A stretch of DNA of 64,000 nt from Pediococcus claussenii ATCC BAA-344 (lineage in GTDB: Bacteria > Bacillota > Bacilli > Lactobacillales > Lactobacillaceae). Below the pieces are notes generated by a model that searched no databases, was not told the DNA's origin, and was given only the letters and a program-made list of their open reading frames with translations. The stretch lies in the NCBI RefSeq assembly GCF_000237995.1, contig NC_016605.1:1054001-1118000 (forward strand), in the 5' to 3' direction. Of this stretch, positions 34,657 to 43,764 are shown one piece after another (the stretch's first letter is position 1; every line of letters begins with the position of its first letter). A program made the position numbers and the translations under genes.

Positions 34657-35997
34657 TTAAAACATTTCTAAATATTGATCTCGTTCCCATTGCGTTACTT
34701 CTTGACGATATGAAGCCCACTCGAGTTTTTTTGCTTCCAAAAAGCTTTGATATATATGTTCTCCCAATGCTTTTTTCATAATATCATCTTTTTCAAATTC
34801 CTTTAAAGCATTGTGCAAGGTCGATGGCAAATCTGTAATATTTTCTTCGGTACGCTCTTCTAAGTTCATCCGATAAATATTGCGATCAACTGAATCATCG
34901 GGTTCAATCTTGTTTCTAATACCATCAAGACCAGCTTCCAATACAGCCGCAATTGCCAGGTATGGATTAGCAGCTGGGTCCACACTACGTACTTCAAACC
35001 TTGTGGAAGCTCCTCTACTACTTGGTACTCGCACTAAAGGTGATCGATTAGAACCTGACCACGCAACATAAACTGGGGCTTCAAATCCTGGAACTAACCT
35101 CTTATATGAATTAACAATTGGATTGCAAACGGCCGTAAAGCTACGCGCATGTTTTAACAAACCACCGAGGAACCAGTATGCCTTCTGCGATAATTGTAGT
35201 TCACCCTTTTCATCGTAGAATGCATTTCCTGAGCCATTAAATAATGACATATTTAGATGCATTCCTGAGCCATTAATACCATCCATTGGTTTAGGCATGA
35301 AAGTAGCATGTAAGTTATACTTACGTGCAACGGTCTTAACCACTAGCTTAAAAGTCTGAATATTGTCAGCTGCTTTCAGTGCATCAGCATACTTAAAGTC
35401 AATTTCATGTTGCCCCGGAGCCACTTCATGATGAGATGCCTCAACATCAAAGCCCATATTCTCAAGTTCCAAAACAATATCTCTTCGACAATTTTCTCCT
35501 AAATCCATTGGTGCCAAATCGAAATAACTTCCAGAATCATTTAAATGAGTCGTTGGTTTACCGTTCTCATCCAGTTTTAAAAGAAAGAATTCAGGTTCTG
35601 GTCCAATATTAAAATCGGTAAATCCTTCTGCCTTCATATCCTCTAAAACACGAATTAGATTATTACGAGGGTCACCAGCAAACGGTTTCCGATCACTTGT
35701 ATAAACCTCACAAATAATTCTTGCAACCTTTCCATGTTCATTGCCCCAAGGGAAAACCATCCAAGTCGATAAATCTGGATATAAATACATATCACTTTCT
35801 TCAATCCGAACAAAACCATCAATAGAAGAACCATCAAACATTAATTTATTGTCTAACAATTTATCTAACTGGCTGATTGGCACCTCTACATTTTTAATCA
35901 TTCCAAATAAATCCGTAAACATCAATCTTAGAAAGCGAACATTCTCTTCCTTAACCATTTCTCTTATGTCTTCTTCGGTGTATGTACGACTAGCCAT
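34657..35997 (-). CDS. glnA: Glutamine synthetase type I
   Basis: Makes glutamine from glutamate, ammonia and ATP. A 446-aa GSI-alpha enzyme with [43 protein letters not shown] (metal and catalytic site), [30 protein letters not shown] and RSPLVRVP. The adenylylation Tyr region of GSI-beta is absent. GSI-alpha enzymes of Firmicutes are feedback-inhibited by glutamine and in that state bind GlnR. Follows glnR by 16 bases. Confidence 0.97.
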   Translation of the reverse strand: MASRTYTEEDIREMVKEENVRFLRLMFTDLFGMIKNVEVPISQLDKLLDNKLMFDGSSIDGFVRIEESDMYLYPDLSTWMVFPWGNEHGKVARIICEVYTSDRKPFAGDPRNNLIRVLEDMKAEGFTDFNIGPEPEFFLLKLDENGKPTTHLNDSGSYFDLAPMDLGENCRRDIVLELENMGFDVEASHHEVAPGQHEIDFKYADALKAADNIQTFKLVVKTVARKYNLHATFMPKPMDGINGSGMHLNMSLFNGSGNAFYDEKGELQLSQKAYWFLGGLLKHARSFTAVCNPIVNSYKRLVPGFEAPVYVAWSGSNRSPLVRVPSSRGASTRFEVRSVDPAANPYLAIAAVLEAGLDGIRNKIEPDDSVDRNIYRMNLEERTEENITDLPSTLHNALKEFEKDDIMKKALGEHIYQSFLEAKKLEWASYRQEVTQWERDQYLEMF

Positions 35998-36013
35998 ATG
36001 TATCTCCTTTATA

Positions 36014-36379
36014 TTATTTTATTCGATTCGATGGAAGTTGCGCGCCTGATTCATCTGACAAACGTCCAATTTGGAGCATCTCATCTCTTAGCAACTGGCG
36101 AATTTCACTATCTGAAAGTTCCTTTTTTATAGTTTGTTTACCATCATAGATATTTTTTATATCCGCAATATTTAGTCCATCTGAAATATAATCTTGAATC
36201 TCAAGAATCCTATCAACGTCGTTCAAAGAATATAGACGTCTATTCCCCTCACTGCGCGCTGGAAAAACTAGTTCTTGTTCCTCATAATATCTAATCTGGC
36301 GTGCCGATAAAGAAGTTAACTTCATAACTGTACCAATCGGTAGAACCGACATGGAACGTCTTAGCTCTTTTTCACTCAT
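36014..36379 (-). CDS. glnR: Nitrogen-control repressor GlnR (MerR family)
   Basis: A repressor of nitrogen genes when glutamine is plentiful. A 121-aa MerR protein with [20 protein letters not shown] and the [14 protein letters not shown] wing, and a short C-terminal tail that in relatives is autoinhibitory until bound by glutamine synthetase. It forms an operon with glnA, and a perfect GlnR box lies upstream of its own promoter. Confidence 0.96.
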   Translation of the reverse strand: MSEKELRRSMSVLPIGTVMKLTSLSARQIRYYEEQELVFPARSEGNRRLYSLNDVDRILEIQDYISDGLNIADIKNIYDGKQTIKKELSDSEIRQLLRDEMLQIGRLSDESGAQLPSNRIK

Positions 36380-36406
36380 ATAACCATCCCTCTTGCTAAT
36401 GTCATA

Positions 36407-36459
36407 ATTCTACCAATTTTAGTTATGAGGGTCAAGTTTTCATGTTACATTTTATAACA
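36407..36459 (-). promoter_or_regulatory. glnRA promoter and GlnR box
   Basis: On the minus strand TTGACC (36430-36435) and TAGAAT (36407-36412) are exactly 17 bp apart. Upstream, TGTTACATTTTATAACA (36443-36459) matches the GlnR consensus TGTNA-N7-TNACA at all positions. This supports autoregulation of glnRA. The box starts 4 bp from the end of the ynbB-like gene. Confidence 0.9.
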
Positions 36460-36462
36460 TCA

Positions 36463-37719
36463 CTAAAAAAACGTTGCTTGAACGGCCGAGGTAATTGCGA
36501 TTTTAACTTGCGAATAAGTTAAGCCACCCTGAATATATAACGTGTATGGCGCTCTAATCGGTCCATCAGCAGAGAACTCAATGCTTGCGCCCTGCACAAA
36601 TGTTCCCGCTGCCATTATCACTTTATCTTCGTAACCTGCCATGTCTGACGGTTCAGGTTTTACATATGAATCAATGGGTGAATTTTTTTGGATCATTTGG
36701 GCAAATTTAATCATTGATTCTTTTTTACCAAAATTAACTGATTGTATTAAATCAGTTCGCGCATCATTCCATTTTGGTGAAACAGAAACGCCACACTCTT
36801 CCAAAATTCCACTTTCAAAAATTGCACCTTTAATTGCTGCCCCTGTGACCTCTGGAGCCATAAATAATCCTTGGAACATTCTTCGTAAGCTGCCTAGGGA
36901 TGCACCTTCTTCTTTTCCAGCTCCAACATTGGTTAAGCGATTGGCTACTAAATTGACCAACTTTTCTTTTCCGACTACATATCCACCCGTTTGAGCAATT
37001 CCACCACCAGCATTTTTAATCAACGAGCCGGCCATAATATCTGCTCCTACTTCAGTTGGCTCCAAAGTTTCGGAAAATTCGCCATAACAATTATCTATAA
37101 AAATATATACATTGGGGTTTATTTGTTTTATTTGTTCTATCATTTCTTTTATTTCAGCAACGGTAAAACTAGATCTAGCAGAATATCCACGAGACCGTTG
37201 AATGGCCACAACCTTAACGTCTTCAGTCAGTTTACGTTGAAGCTCCTGATAATTAACTTTTCCTTTCTCATTTAAACCTACATAATCGAACCCTATTCCA
37301 AAGTCTTTAAGTGAACCTTGCCCTTTTTCCCCAACTATTCCTACAACTTCTTGAATAGTGTCGTATGGCATCCCTGTTGCATATAATAATTTATCTCCCG
37401 GACGTAAAATTCCAAAAAAGGTCGAGCTAATCGTATGTGTACCCGAGACAAACTGAGAACGCACCAACGCTGATTCCGTTTTAAAAATATCGGCATAAAC
37501 TCTTTCTAAAACATCTCGCCCAATATCATCATAACCATATCCTGTTGTGCCGTTTAAATGTTCCTCTGCAACTTTTTCTTTTTGAAATGCTTCCAAAACT
37601 TTAGCTTGATTAAAAGTAACCTGGTCATCAATTTCATTCAATTTAGTTTGAATCTTCATTTCAACACTAGAAACAAGTTCCCTGACTTCTGGTTTAAAAC
37701 GTTCTTTCCAATCCATCAT
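36463..37719 (-). CDS. PLP-dependent methionine gamma-lyase family protein (YnbB-like)
   Basis: A 418-aa fold-type I PLP enzyme of the group often annotated 'aluminium resistance' or methionine gamma-lyase-like. The PLP Lys is in GSLIKNAGGGIAQTGGY. Other motifs are LNGTTGYGYDDIGRD, SQFVSGTHTISS, VYIFIDNCYGEFSE, and GAGKEEGASLG. Substrate unproven. The start ATG overlaps the miaA stop as ATGA, and a second ATG follows. In B. subtilis ynbB also precedes glnR. Confidence 0.88.
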   Translation of the reverse strand: MMDWKERFKPEVRELVSSVEMKIQTKLNEIDDQVTFNQAKVLEAFQKEKVAEEHLNGTTGYGYDDIGRDVLERVYADIFKTESALVRSQFVSGTHTISSTFFGILRPGDKLLYATGMPYDTIQEVVGIVGEKGQGSLKDFGIGFDYVGLNEKGKVNYQELQRKLTEDVKVVAIQRSRGYSARSSFTVAEIKEMIEQIKQINPNVYIFIDNCYGEFSETLEPTEVGADIMAGSLIKNAGGGIAQTGGYVVGKEKLVNLVANRLTNVGAGKEEGASLGSLRRMFQGLFMAPEVTGAAIKGAIFESGILEECGVSVSPKWNDARTDLIQSVNFGKKESMIKFAQMIQKNSPIDSYVKPEPSDMAGYEDKVIMAAGTFVQGASIEFSADGPIRAPYTLYIQGGLTYSQVKIAITSAVQATFF

Positions 37720-38630
37720 TTATTCATCCATTCCTTTATTAAATTATTCATTCTTTTTTGATCATTATCGGGCTGCAAAATTAAATCAAACCAGTTAGTA
37801 TCCATCTTATTTCTAAACCAAGTTAGCTGACGCTTAGCATAATTTCTAGAATCTTTTTTTATAAGCTCCAAAAGTTCTGGAAAACTAATTTGTTGATTCC
37901 AATATAAAGGCCACTCACGGTAACCAATTCCCTTTTGCGGTTGTAATTCATTACCTTGTTCAAACAGCCATCTTGCCTCTTTTTCAAGACCAGAATCAAT
38001 CATTTGATCAACCCTTTGATTAATTCGATCGTACAACAAAGGACGTTCTGTATTTAATCCAATGACCAAACTGTCAATATTAATCGCATGTTGCGGTTGT
38101 TCTGAAAATTTATTTCCAGTTAACCTATAAACTTCCAATGCTCTAATTAGGCGTCGTTTCCCACCAAGCGCAATTGAATTAGCACTATTGGGGTCTACTT
38201 TTAATAACTCTTCTCGTAATACCTCTTCACTCAAATTATCTAAACTTAACCGTAAATTCGTACGTTGGCTATCCAGATTAAAATCACCACCCAGCTCCAG
38301 ATTATCAACTAGGGCTTTTAAATAAAAACCTGTGCCACCAACAATAATCGGCAATTTATTTCTTCCTGAAATTTCCGTAATCAATTTATTGGCATGTTGC
38401 TTAAAATCCTTTGCAGTAAATCCTTCGTGAACGTTATTAATATCAATTAGATGGTGTGGAACCGTTAGTTTTTCATCTTCGCTTACTTTAGCTGTCCCAA
38501 TATCCAATCTACGATAAATCTGCATTGAATCCCCAGAAATTATTTCACCGTCCAAACTTTGTGCCAGTTTAATTCCTAACGCCGTTTTTCCCACAGCCGT
38601 TGGGCCAGCAATTATTAAAGCTTTATTCAT
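37716..38630 (-). CDS. miaA: tRNA dimethylallyltransferase MiaA
   Basis: Transfers a dimethylallyl group to A37 of tRNAs reading UNN codons. P-loop AGPTAVGKTALGI, then SGDSMQIYRRLDIGTAK, PHHLIDI, VGGTGFYLKAL and QKGIGYREW. It is 304 aa. The order miaA-ynbB-glnR-glnA matches B. subtilis. Confidence 0.95.
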   Translation of the reverse strand: MNKALIIAGPTAVGKTALGIKLAQSLDGEIISGDSMQIYRRLDIGTAKVSEDEKLTVPHHLIDINNVHEGFTAKDFKQHANKLITEISGRNKLPIIVGGTGFYLKALVDNLELGGDFNLDSQRTNLRLSLDNLSEEVLREELLKVDPNSANSIALGGKRRLIRALEVYRLTGNKFSEQPQHAINIDSLVIGLNTERPLLYDRINQRVDQMIDSGLEKEARWLFEQGNELQPQKGIGYREWPLYWNQQISFPELLELIKKDSRNYAKRQLTWFRNKMDTNWFDLILQPDNDQKRMNNLIKEWMNK

Positions 38631-38633
38631 TAT

Positions 38634-39368
38634 TCACTCTCCCTGAATTGATTTTCGAATACTTAACCCTCGTTCAGGAAAATCTGTAATGATCCCTTTA
38701 AAATGATGTTTAAAACAAAACTCCATATTATCTTCAGAGTTAACTGTCCAAGGCCTTATTTCCATCCTAGGTAAGAACCAGCGATGGCTTCTCACCCATG
38801 CAATGCTTGGATGCCAATCTTGTATAACATTTTTCTTCGCAAATCTTTTTGCTGATGCCGTTCTCAACTTGAATAAACTTGCTGTTTCAATTGTTGGCTG
38901 AATAGCATGTATTTTTTTTATCGATTTAGGATTAAAACTTGAATAAACAAGATGAAATGGATAATCAATGCTGTCAAAATAATTGGCAACTTTTTCTTCT
39001 AATCCAGGATATCCAAATTTGTCAGTCTTAAATTCAAGGTTGAAAACTCCCGTATAATGACTTTCAATCAATAGATGAACCACTTCTTGAAGAGTCGGGA
39101 TCCTAGTACCGAGGTAGTTTAAGCCGAAATATGATCCCGCATCTAACTCCTTCAATTCTTTTAGAGTCATGTCATATACTCTGCCGGTACCATTAGTTGT
39201 TCTGTTTACCGTTTCATCATGAATAATTATTAATTCACCATCTTTAGACAGATGTACATCAGTTTCAATACCATCTGCACCGGCTTCAATTGCTTTACTA
39301 AATGCCGGTAATGTATTTTCTGGACGCAATCCCTTGCTCCCCCTGTGTGCAATAACTTGAGTAATCAT
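38634..39368 (-). CDS. glpQ: Glycerophosphodiester phosphodiesterase
   Basis: Hydrolyses glycerophosphodiesters to glycerol-3-phosphate. A 244-aa cytoplasmic GDPD without a signal peptide. Motifs are AHRGSKGLRPENTLPAF (catalytic His), GADGIETDVHLSKDGELIIIHD (metal ligands and second His), RTTNGTG and a C-terminal GIITDFPERGL. Three bases separate it from miaA. Confidence 0.92.
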   Translation of the reverse strand: MITQVIAHRGSKGLRPENTLPAFSKAIEAGADGIETDVHLSKDGELIIIHDETVNRTTNGTGRVYDMTLKELKELDAGSYFGLNYLGTRIPTLQEVVHLLIESHYTGVFNLEFKTDKFGYPGLEEKVANYFDSIDYPFHLVYSSFNPKSIKKIHAIQPTIETASLFKLRTASAKRFAKKNVIQDWHPSIAWVRSHRWFLPRMEIRPWTVNSEDNMEFCFKHHFKGIITDFPERGLSIRKSIQGE

Positions 39369-39450
39369 ATATTTTCTCCAAAAATCTATTTCTGGTATTT
39401 TATTCCCATACAGCGCATAATTAGCCTATAAATGAAAAGGAGTGACTGTG

Positions 39451-39627
39451 ATGAGTAAATTTTTTAAGGGTTTTGTTTTTGGAACATTTTCAACTTTAGC
39501 TGCAATTGCTGGTTCTTTATACGCATTTCATCAAATTGTAATTCAACCAATTGAGGATCAGGAAAATCGAGCGGCAGAAAACAAGCGTCGGGCACAACGA
39601 AAACAACTTTCTGCTCACCATAACTAG
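39451..39627 (+). CDS. DUF3042 small membrane protein
   Basis: A 58-residue protein, start at 39451 with AAAGGAG upstream. An in-frame GTG at 39442 overlaps that region. One hydrophobic segment (GFVFGTFSTLAAIAGSLYAF) is followed by a basic and charged tail (ENKRRAQRKQ). This is the pattern of DUF3042, known in Lactobacillales, with no assigned function. Confidence 0.85.
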   Translation: MSKFFKGFVFGTFSTLAAIAGSLYAFHQIVIQPIEDQENRAAENKRRAQRKQLSAHHN

Positions 39628-39742
39628 TAATCAATGTTTATTGTAACCTAAATAACAATTAACAACATCGTTGAATGATATTCATAGTTTATATTTAACT
39701 AACTTTTCAAATCAATGATAATATTCCAACTTTCATCAAAGT

Positions 39743-39830
39743 AAAAATCCACTAATTTATGATTCGATGCTGGTGTCCTAAATATTAACTCTTAGGTATC
39801 CTTCATCAATACACTTGTTAGTGGATTTTT
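39743..39830. other. Nested hairpin, terminator or structured RNA
   Basis: AAAAATCCACTAA (39743-39755) pairs perfectly with TTAGTGGATTTTT (39818-39830). Inside, a 6-bp stem (TTCGATG-side with CATCAA, one G-U) encloses a CCTAA/TTAGG hairpin. T runs follow on both strands, so it is likely a bidirectional terminator for the DUF3042 gene and topB. The three nested stems are more than a terminator needs. Confidence 0.6.
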
Positions 39831-41902
39831 TATTTTTCCATTGCTTTTTTCATCGCAATTGCTAGTGGACTTTCTTCCGGATCTTCATTATTAATTTTGC
39901 TTAGTAATTTTCGCTCTTCTTTTTTCGAGATTTTTTTCTTACGTTCTTTTTTATCCAACATTTTCTCAGTGGTTCCATCATTCAGACAGCGAAAATAACT
40001 CTGACCATTTTTTTCAAGAATTACCATCTTTTTATGACATTGTGGGCAACGATGATTCGATACCTTGGGATCTTTACGTCTGCGATAGCCACAATGTGAA
40101 CAGGTCAATATTTTCCCATCTCGTGAATTTCGTTCTTTTAGTGCATATCCACATTCTGGACATAATTTATTTGTCACCCCAAAATCTCGGTACTCAATCT
40201 CACTAGTTTTTATTTCACTCACTAATCTTCTAGTTTCTTTTTCAACATCTTTAACAAAATCCATATAATTTACTTTTCCATGGGCAATCGATTCCAGAGA
40301 CTTCTCCCACTTACTTGTTAAATCGGGCGAAGCCAAACTTTTATTAACAAGTTTTAAAAGTTGTTGTCCCTTAGGGGTGGTTATTAGCGCTCCATTCGTT
40401 CGTTTCACTAATTCACTTTGGGTAAGCTTTTCTATAATTTCGGCACGAGTTGCAGGCGTCCCCAACCCAAATTTTTCCATTTTTCCAAGTAATGTTCCCT
40501 CTGTTAATGGCTTAGGAGGTGTTGTTAACTTTTCTTTAATTATAAACTGGCCCTCAATTTGTTGCTTAAGCTTTAATTGAACCTTCGTTTTTTTAGTTTC
40601 GGTTTCCAAGTCAAACCGCCATCCCGGTTTAACAACTCTAGTTTGTTTAAAAACAAATTTTGCAGATCCAAAGCCAATCGTTGTATTGGTTGTTTCAGTT
40701 ATAAATTTTTCCGCAAATAAGCCCAAAAATCTTTTTTCAATTAAACGGAAAATTCGAAGTTCATCTGACGATAACTTTGCTGGTTGAACTGATTCTTCGG
40801 TCGGAATAAGTGCGTAATGATCTGTAACTTTTTGATCATTAAAAACAGACCTCTGAACAATTTTCGCTCCCCGTCTAAGATATGCTTTTGCTTGTGAATC
40901 AAAGCCACTAAGGGCAGACAAACGTTCTTTTAGAGTATCCTTAATATCTGTTGATAAATACTTAGAATCAGTTCGAGGATAACTAACAATCTTATGCACT
41001 TCATAAAGGGACTGAACAATCGACAAAGTCTTCTTTGCAGAAAATGCATACATACTATTTGCCGTTCTTTGTAACTCGGTTAAATCATATGGTAAAGGTG
41101 CATCCTGCATATTTTGTTTTACTTTTAAATCCTCAACTAGCCCGCTCTTTTTTTGCAACCCCTGTACTACTTTTTCTGCCTGTTCCCGTGTTTCAAACTG
41201 TTCGGAATTTTTCAATAGCAAATCCGCCGTCTGCCCTTGATATACTAAATAAATTTTATAAAATTTATGTGGTCTAAAAGAATTTATTTCTTGTTCCTGC
41301 TTCCATATAAAGGAAAGAGTTGGCGTTTGTACACGCCCGGCAGAAAGATTATCTTTATATTTTGTAGTTAAGGCTCTGGTTACATTCAATCCTACCAGCC
41401 AATCTGCTTTTCCACGCGCTAAAGCAGAAGCATACAAATCGTCAAATTGTTCAGCAGGCCTTAAATTTGAAAAGCCCTCACGAATTGCCTTAGTTGTTTG
41501 TGAGGAGATCCATAATCGTTCAACTGGTTTATTAAAACGTATCCATTCCAAAATATAACGTGCAACAGCTTCTCCCTCGCGTCCAGAATCAGTGGCAATA
41601 ATTGCACTTTCAACGTCAGTTCTTTTAGCTAAACGGCTAATTGCCTTTAATTGTTGCTTTGTTTTCGGTAACGGTTTAATTCCAATATTTTTGGGGATAA
41701 TTGGAAGATCGTTTAAATCCCAATTTTGCCAATCTTTATTAATATCTTCGGGTAGTTTTAAAGTTAGGAGATGACCATAAGCCCACGTAATTATGTAGTT
41801 ATTTCCCTCATAGTACGTTTTATTTTTCTGTTCAACTCCCAAAACTCTTGCTAAATCAGTTGCTACACTGGGTTTTTCAGTAATAATTAGTTTCTTCTTC
41901 AT
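39830..41902 (-). CDS. topB: DNA topoisomerase III
   Basis: A type IA topoisomerase that decatenates DNA. The 690-aa protein has a Toprim domain starting LIITEKPSVATDLARVLG, with ATDSGREGEAVARYI, the active-site Tyr in KIVSYPRTDSKYLS, and GLGTPATRAEIIE. The C-terminus has two Cys-pair zinc ribbons (CPECGYALKERNSRDG, CSHCGY, CPQCHKKM). It is chromosomal here, with no mobilisation genes nearby. Confidence 0.94.
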   Translation of the reverse strand: MKKKLIITEKPSVATDLARVLGVEQKNKTYYEGNNYIITWAYGHLLTLKLPEDINKDWQNWDLNDLPIIPKNIGIKPLPKTKQQLKAISRLAKRTDVESAIIATDSGREGEAVARYILEWIRFNKPVERLWISSQTTKAIREGFSNLRPAEQFDDLYASALARGKADWLVGLNVTRALTTKYKDNLSAGRVQTPTLSFIWKQEQEINSFRPHKFYKIYLVYQGQTADLLLKNSEQFETREQAEKVVQGLQKKSGLVEDLKVKQNMQDAPLPYDLTELQRTANSMYAFSAKKTLSIVQSLYEVHKIVSYPRTDSKYLSTDIKDTLKERLSALSGFDSQAKAYLRRGAKIVQRSVFNDQKVTDHYALIPTEESVQPAKLSSDELRIFRLIEKRFLGLFAEKFITETTNTTIGFGSAKFVFKQTRVVKPGWRFDLETETKKTKVQLKLKQQIEGQFIIKEKLTTPPKPLTEGTLLGKMEKFGLGTPATRAEIIEKLTQSELVKRTNGALITTPKGQQLLKLVNKSLASPDLTSKWEKSLESIAHGKVNYMDFVKDVEKETRRLVSEIKTSEIEYRDFGVTNKLCPECGYALKERNSRDGKILTCSHCGYRRRKDPKVSNHRCPQCHKKMVILEKNGQSYFRCLNDGTTEKMLDKKERKKKISKKEERKLLSKINNEDPEESPLAIAMKKAMEK

Positions 41903-41984
41903 TGTTTATCTCCATTTTTTAAATATTCCAGATAATACATTTAAAATGTTTAAAGCAAACTTAGGATTCAGATAGTAAAACGCG

Positions 41985-42033
41985 AAAAAACAAATCCCGA
42001 ACAATGAACAAAAATCATCATCATTCGGGATTT
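41985..42033 (-). terminator. Terminator behind the rhodanese-like gene
   Basis: AAATCCCGAA pairs with TTCGGGATTT. Read on the minus strand, GTTTTTTCG follows. It lies downstream of 42103-42519. Confidence 0.75.
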
Positions 42034-42102
42034 GCACTTACCAATTTCTATATGGAATTGTCTATTATTAATCGTACTAAGCTAACCTAGGAAACGTTAA
42101 AC

Positions 42103-42519
42103 TTAATATTTACTTTTCTTAGTTTTACCTTCCCAACGTTCAAAACCAGGACGTAAAATCGAAATATTTGTAAAATCATTCTTAGAAAGAAGCAAGGCAG
42201 CTCTACCACTCAGTGTTCTTCCCTGGTCATATAGATAAACTGGTAAATCAGCGCGCAACTCTTGCAAACGATTCTTCAACTGAGAATAGGGAATATTACG
42301 GGCTCCCATGATATGTCCAGCATCAAAATCACGTTTTTCACGCAAATCAATTACCTGAGCCTTCCGCATTCCGGCCTGAAACTCTTCTTCATCTAACATT
42401 TTTGAAATTCTACTACGCTTCCACATCAAGTATCCCTGGTATGAAAAGAAACCAATTAACGCAATGATAACAATGATATTTAACCATGCACCACCACTCA
42501 AACTTGCACCAATTATCAT
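42103..42519 (-). CDS. Membrane-anchored rhodanese-like protein, no catalytic Cys
   Basis: A 138-aa protein with one N-terminal membrane segment (WLNIIVIIALIGFFSYQGYL) and a cytoplasmic rhodanese fold: VIDLREKRDFDAGHIMGARN and LRPGFERWEGK. The active loop reads YLYDQGRTLSGRAA, where rhodaneses have a Cys, so the catalytic residue is missing. It resembles YqgP-neighbour YqgS/YibN-type proteins. It follows glcK. Confidence 0.88.
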   Translation of the reverse strand: MIIGASLSGGAWLNIIVIIALIGFFSYQGYLMWKRSRISKMLDEEEFQAGMRKAQVIDLREKRDFDAGHIMGARNIPYSQLKNRLQELRADLPVYLYDQGRTLSGRAALLLSKNDFTNISILRPGFERWEGKTKKSKY

Positions 42520-42546
42520 TTACATTCACTCCTCAGTCTTAACAAA

Positions 42547-43509
42547 TTAAGCAAAAGTACGGGCAAGTGAAGCAGCTCCAATAACCCCAGCATCATTACC
42601 AAGACGTGCCAATTTTAATTCTGTTGAAGTACGAACTGTTGAAAATGCAAATTGTTGAAAATAGTCATTAACCCGATCTAATAAAAACTCACCAGCGGCA
42701 GAAACCCCACCACCAATAACAATGCTTTCAGGGTTCAAAGTATTACCCAAGTTACCAAGTGCTAATCCAAGGTAATAAGAAACTCGGTCAACTACACGTA
42801 AAGCTAACGGATCACCATCTTTAGCAAGATCAAAAACAAGTTTAGAAGTAATATCTTGACCATCATCAGCTTGTTGCTTCAAGGTGGACTCACCAGAAAA
42901 TTCTTCAGCAAGATCACGAGCAACATGAACAACCCCCGTTGCACTAGCGTATTGTTCTAAGCATCCACGTTTACCACATGTACACAAATATCCATTAGGT
43001 TCAACGGTAACATGACCAATTTCTCCAGCTGCACCAGCTTTTCCGTGCAATAATTGGCCACCAGCAATCAAACCGCCCCCGATACCAGTTCCGAGTGTAA
43101 CGAATGAAACGTCATCTCCGTTTTCACCAGCGCCTTTCCATCGTTCACCCAAACCAGCCACATTAGCATCATTATCAACGGCAAACTTAATTCCAGTGCC
43201 TGCTTCAATATCGTCCTTCACGTTTTGTGTTGTTTTCCAATTTAAATTGAAAGCACCAATAACGGTCCCTTTATCGCGATCTACCGTCCCTGGAGTTCCC
43301 ATCCCAATTCCAACGAACTGAGACTTATCCATTTTATATAAATCAATATGATGATTAATTGATTCAATAATATCTGGTACGATGTGTGACCCTTCATCTA
43401 GAATGTTTGTTTCAACGCTCCATTTTTGTTGAACTTCACCCTCAAGCGTTAAAATAGCGAACTTAATAGTTGTCCCACCTAAATCTACGCCAATTAATTT
43501 TGAATCCAT
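42547..43509 (-). CDS. glcK: ROK-family glucokinase
   Basis: Phosphorylates glucose with ATP. The start at 43509 (MDSKLIGVDLGGTTIKF) follows GGAGGAAGTAGGATT. The open frame continues to 43575 without a better site. It has the ATP motif DLGGTTIKF, DNDANVAGLGERWKGAG, GTGIGGGLI, and the ROK zinc motif CTCGKRGCLEQYAS. It is 320 aa. Confidence 0.95.
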   Translation of the reverse strand: MDSKLIGVDLGGTTIKFAILTLEGEVQQKWSVETNILDEGSHIVPDIIESINHHIDLYKMDKSQFVGIGMGTPGTVDRDKGTVIGAFNLNWKTTQNVKDDIEAGTGIKFAVDNDANVAGLGERWKGAGENGDDVSFVTLGTGIGGGLIAGGQLLHGKAGAAGEIGHVTVEPNGYLCTCGKRGCLEQYASATGVVHVARDLAEEFSGESTLKQQADDGQDITSKLVFDLAKDGDPLALRVVDRVSYYLGLALGNLGNTLNPESIVIGGGVSAAGEFLLDRVNDYFQQFAFSTVRTSTELKLARLGNDAGVIGAASLARTFA

Positions 43510-43528
43510 AATCCTACTTCCTCCAAGT

Positions 43529-43732
43529 CTATTTTTCTCGTTTTTCTTCCTCATGGTGCTCATGCCGTAACACAAGCTGTGCTTTCACAAAGGTTTGATC
43601 ATCAACAACGCCCGCTTTATGTAAATTCTTAAGTTCCAGGCTCATCAATTCAATATCCCATTTGCGTTTTCCAACATATACATATATTCCAAATTGTTTT
43701 AAAAGTTGCTGCACGTCATATAAATTTTTCAT
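43529..43732 (-). CDS. yqgQ: YqgQ family protein (DUF910)
   Basis: A 67-residue soluble protein with the DUF910 pattern: LYDVQQLLKQFGIYVYVGKR, then KWDIELMSLELKNLHKAG. It precedes glcK as in B. subtilis (yqgP-yqgQ-glcK). Function unknown. Confidence 0.9.
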   Translation of the reverse strand: MKNLYDVQQLLKQFGIYVYVGKRKWDIELMSLELKNLHKAGVVDDQTFVKAQLVLRHEHHEEEKREK

Positions 43733-43764
43733 AACACCATCTCAATTAATTTACCAAATTATCA

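Noticed and set aside
39830-41902. topB as a sign of an integrated plasmid or ICE
   Set aside because: Topoisomerase III is often chromosomal in lactobacilli. No relaxase, conjugation or replication genes lie nearby.
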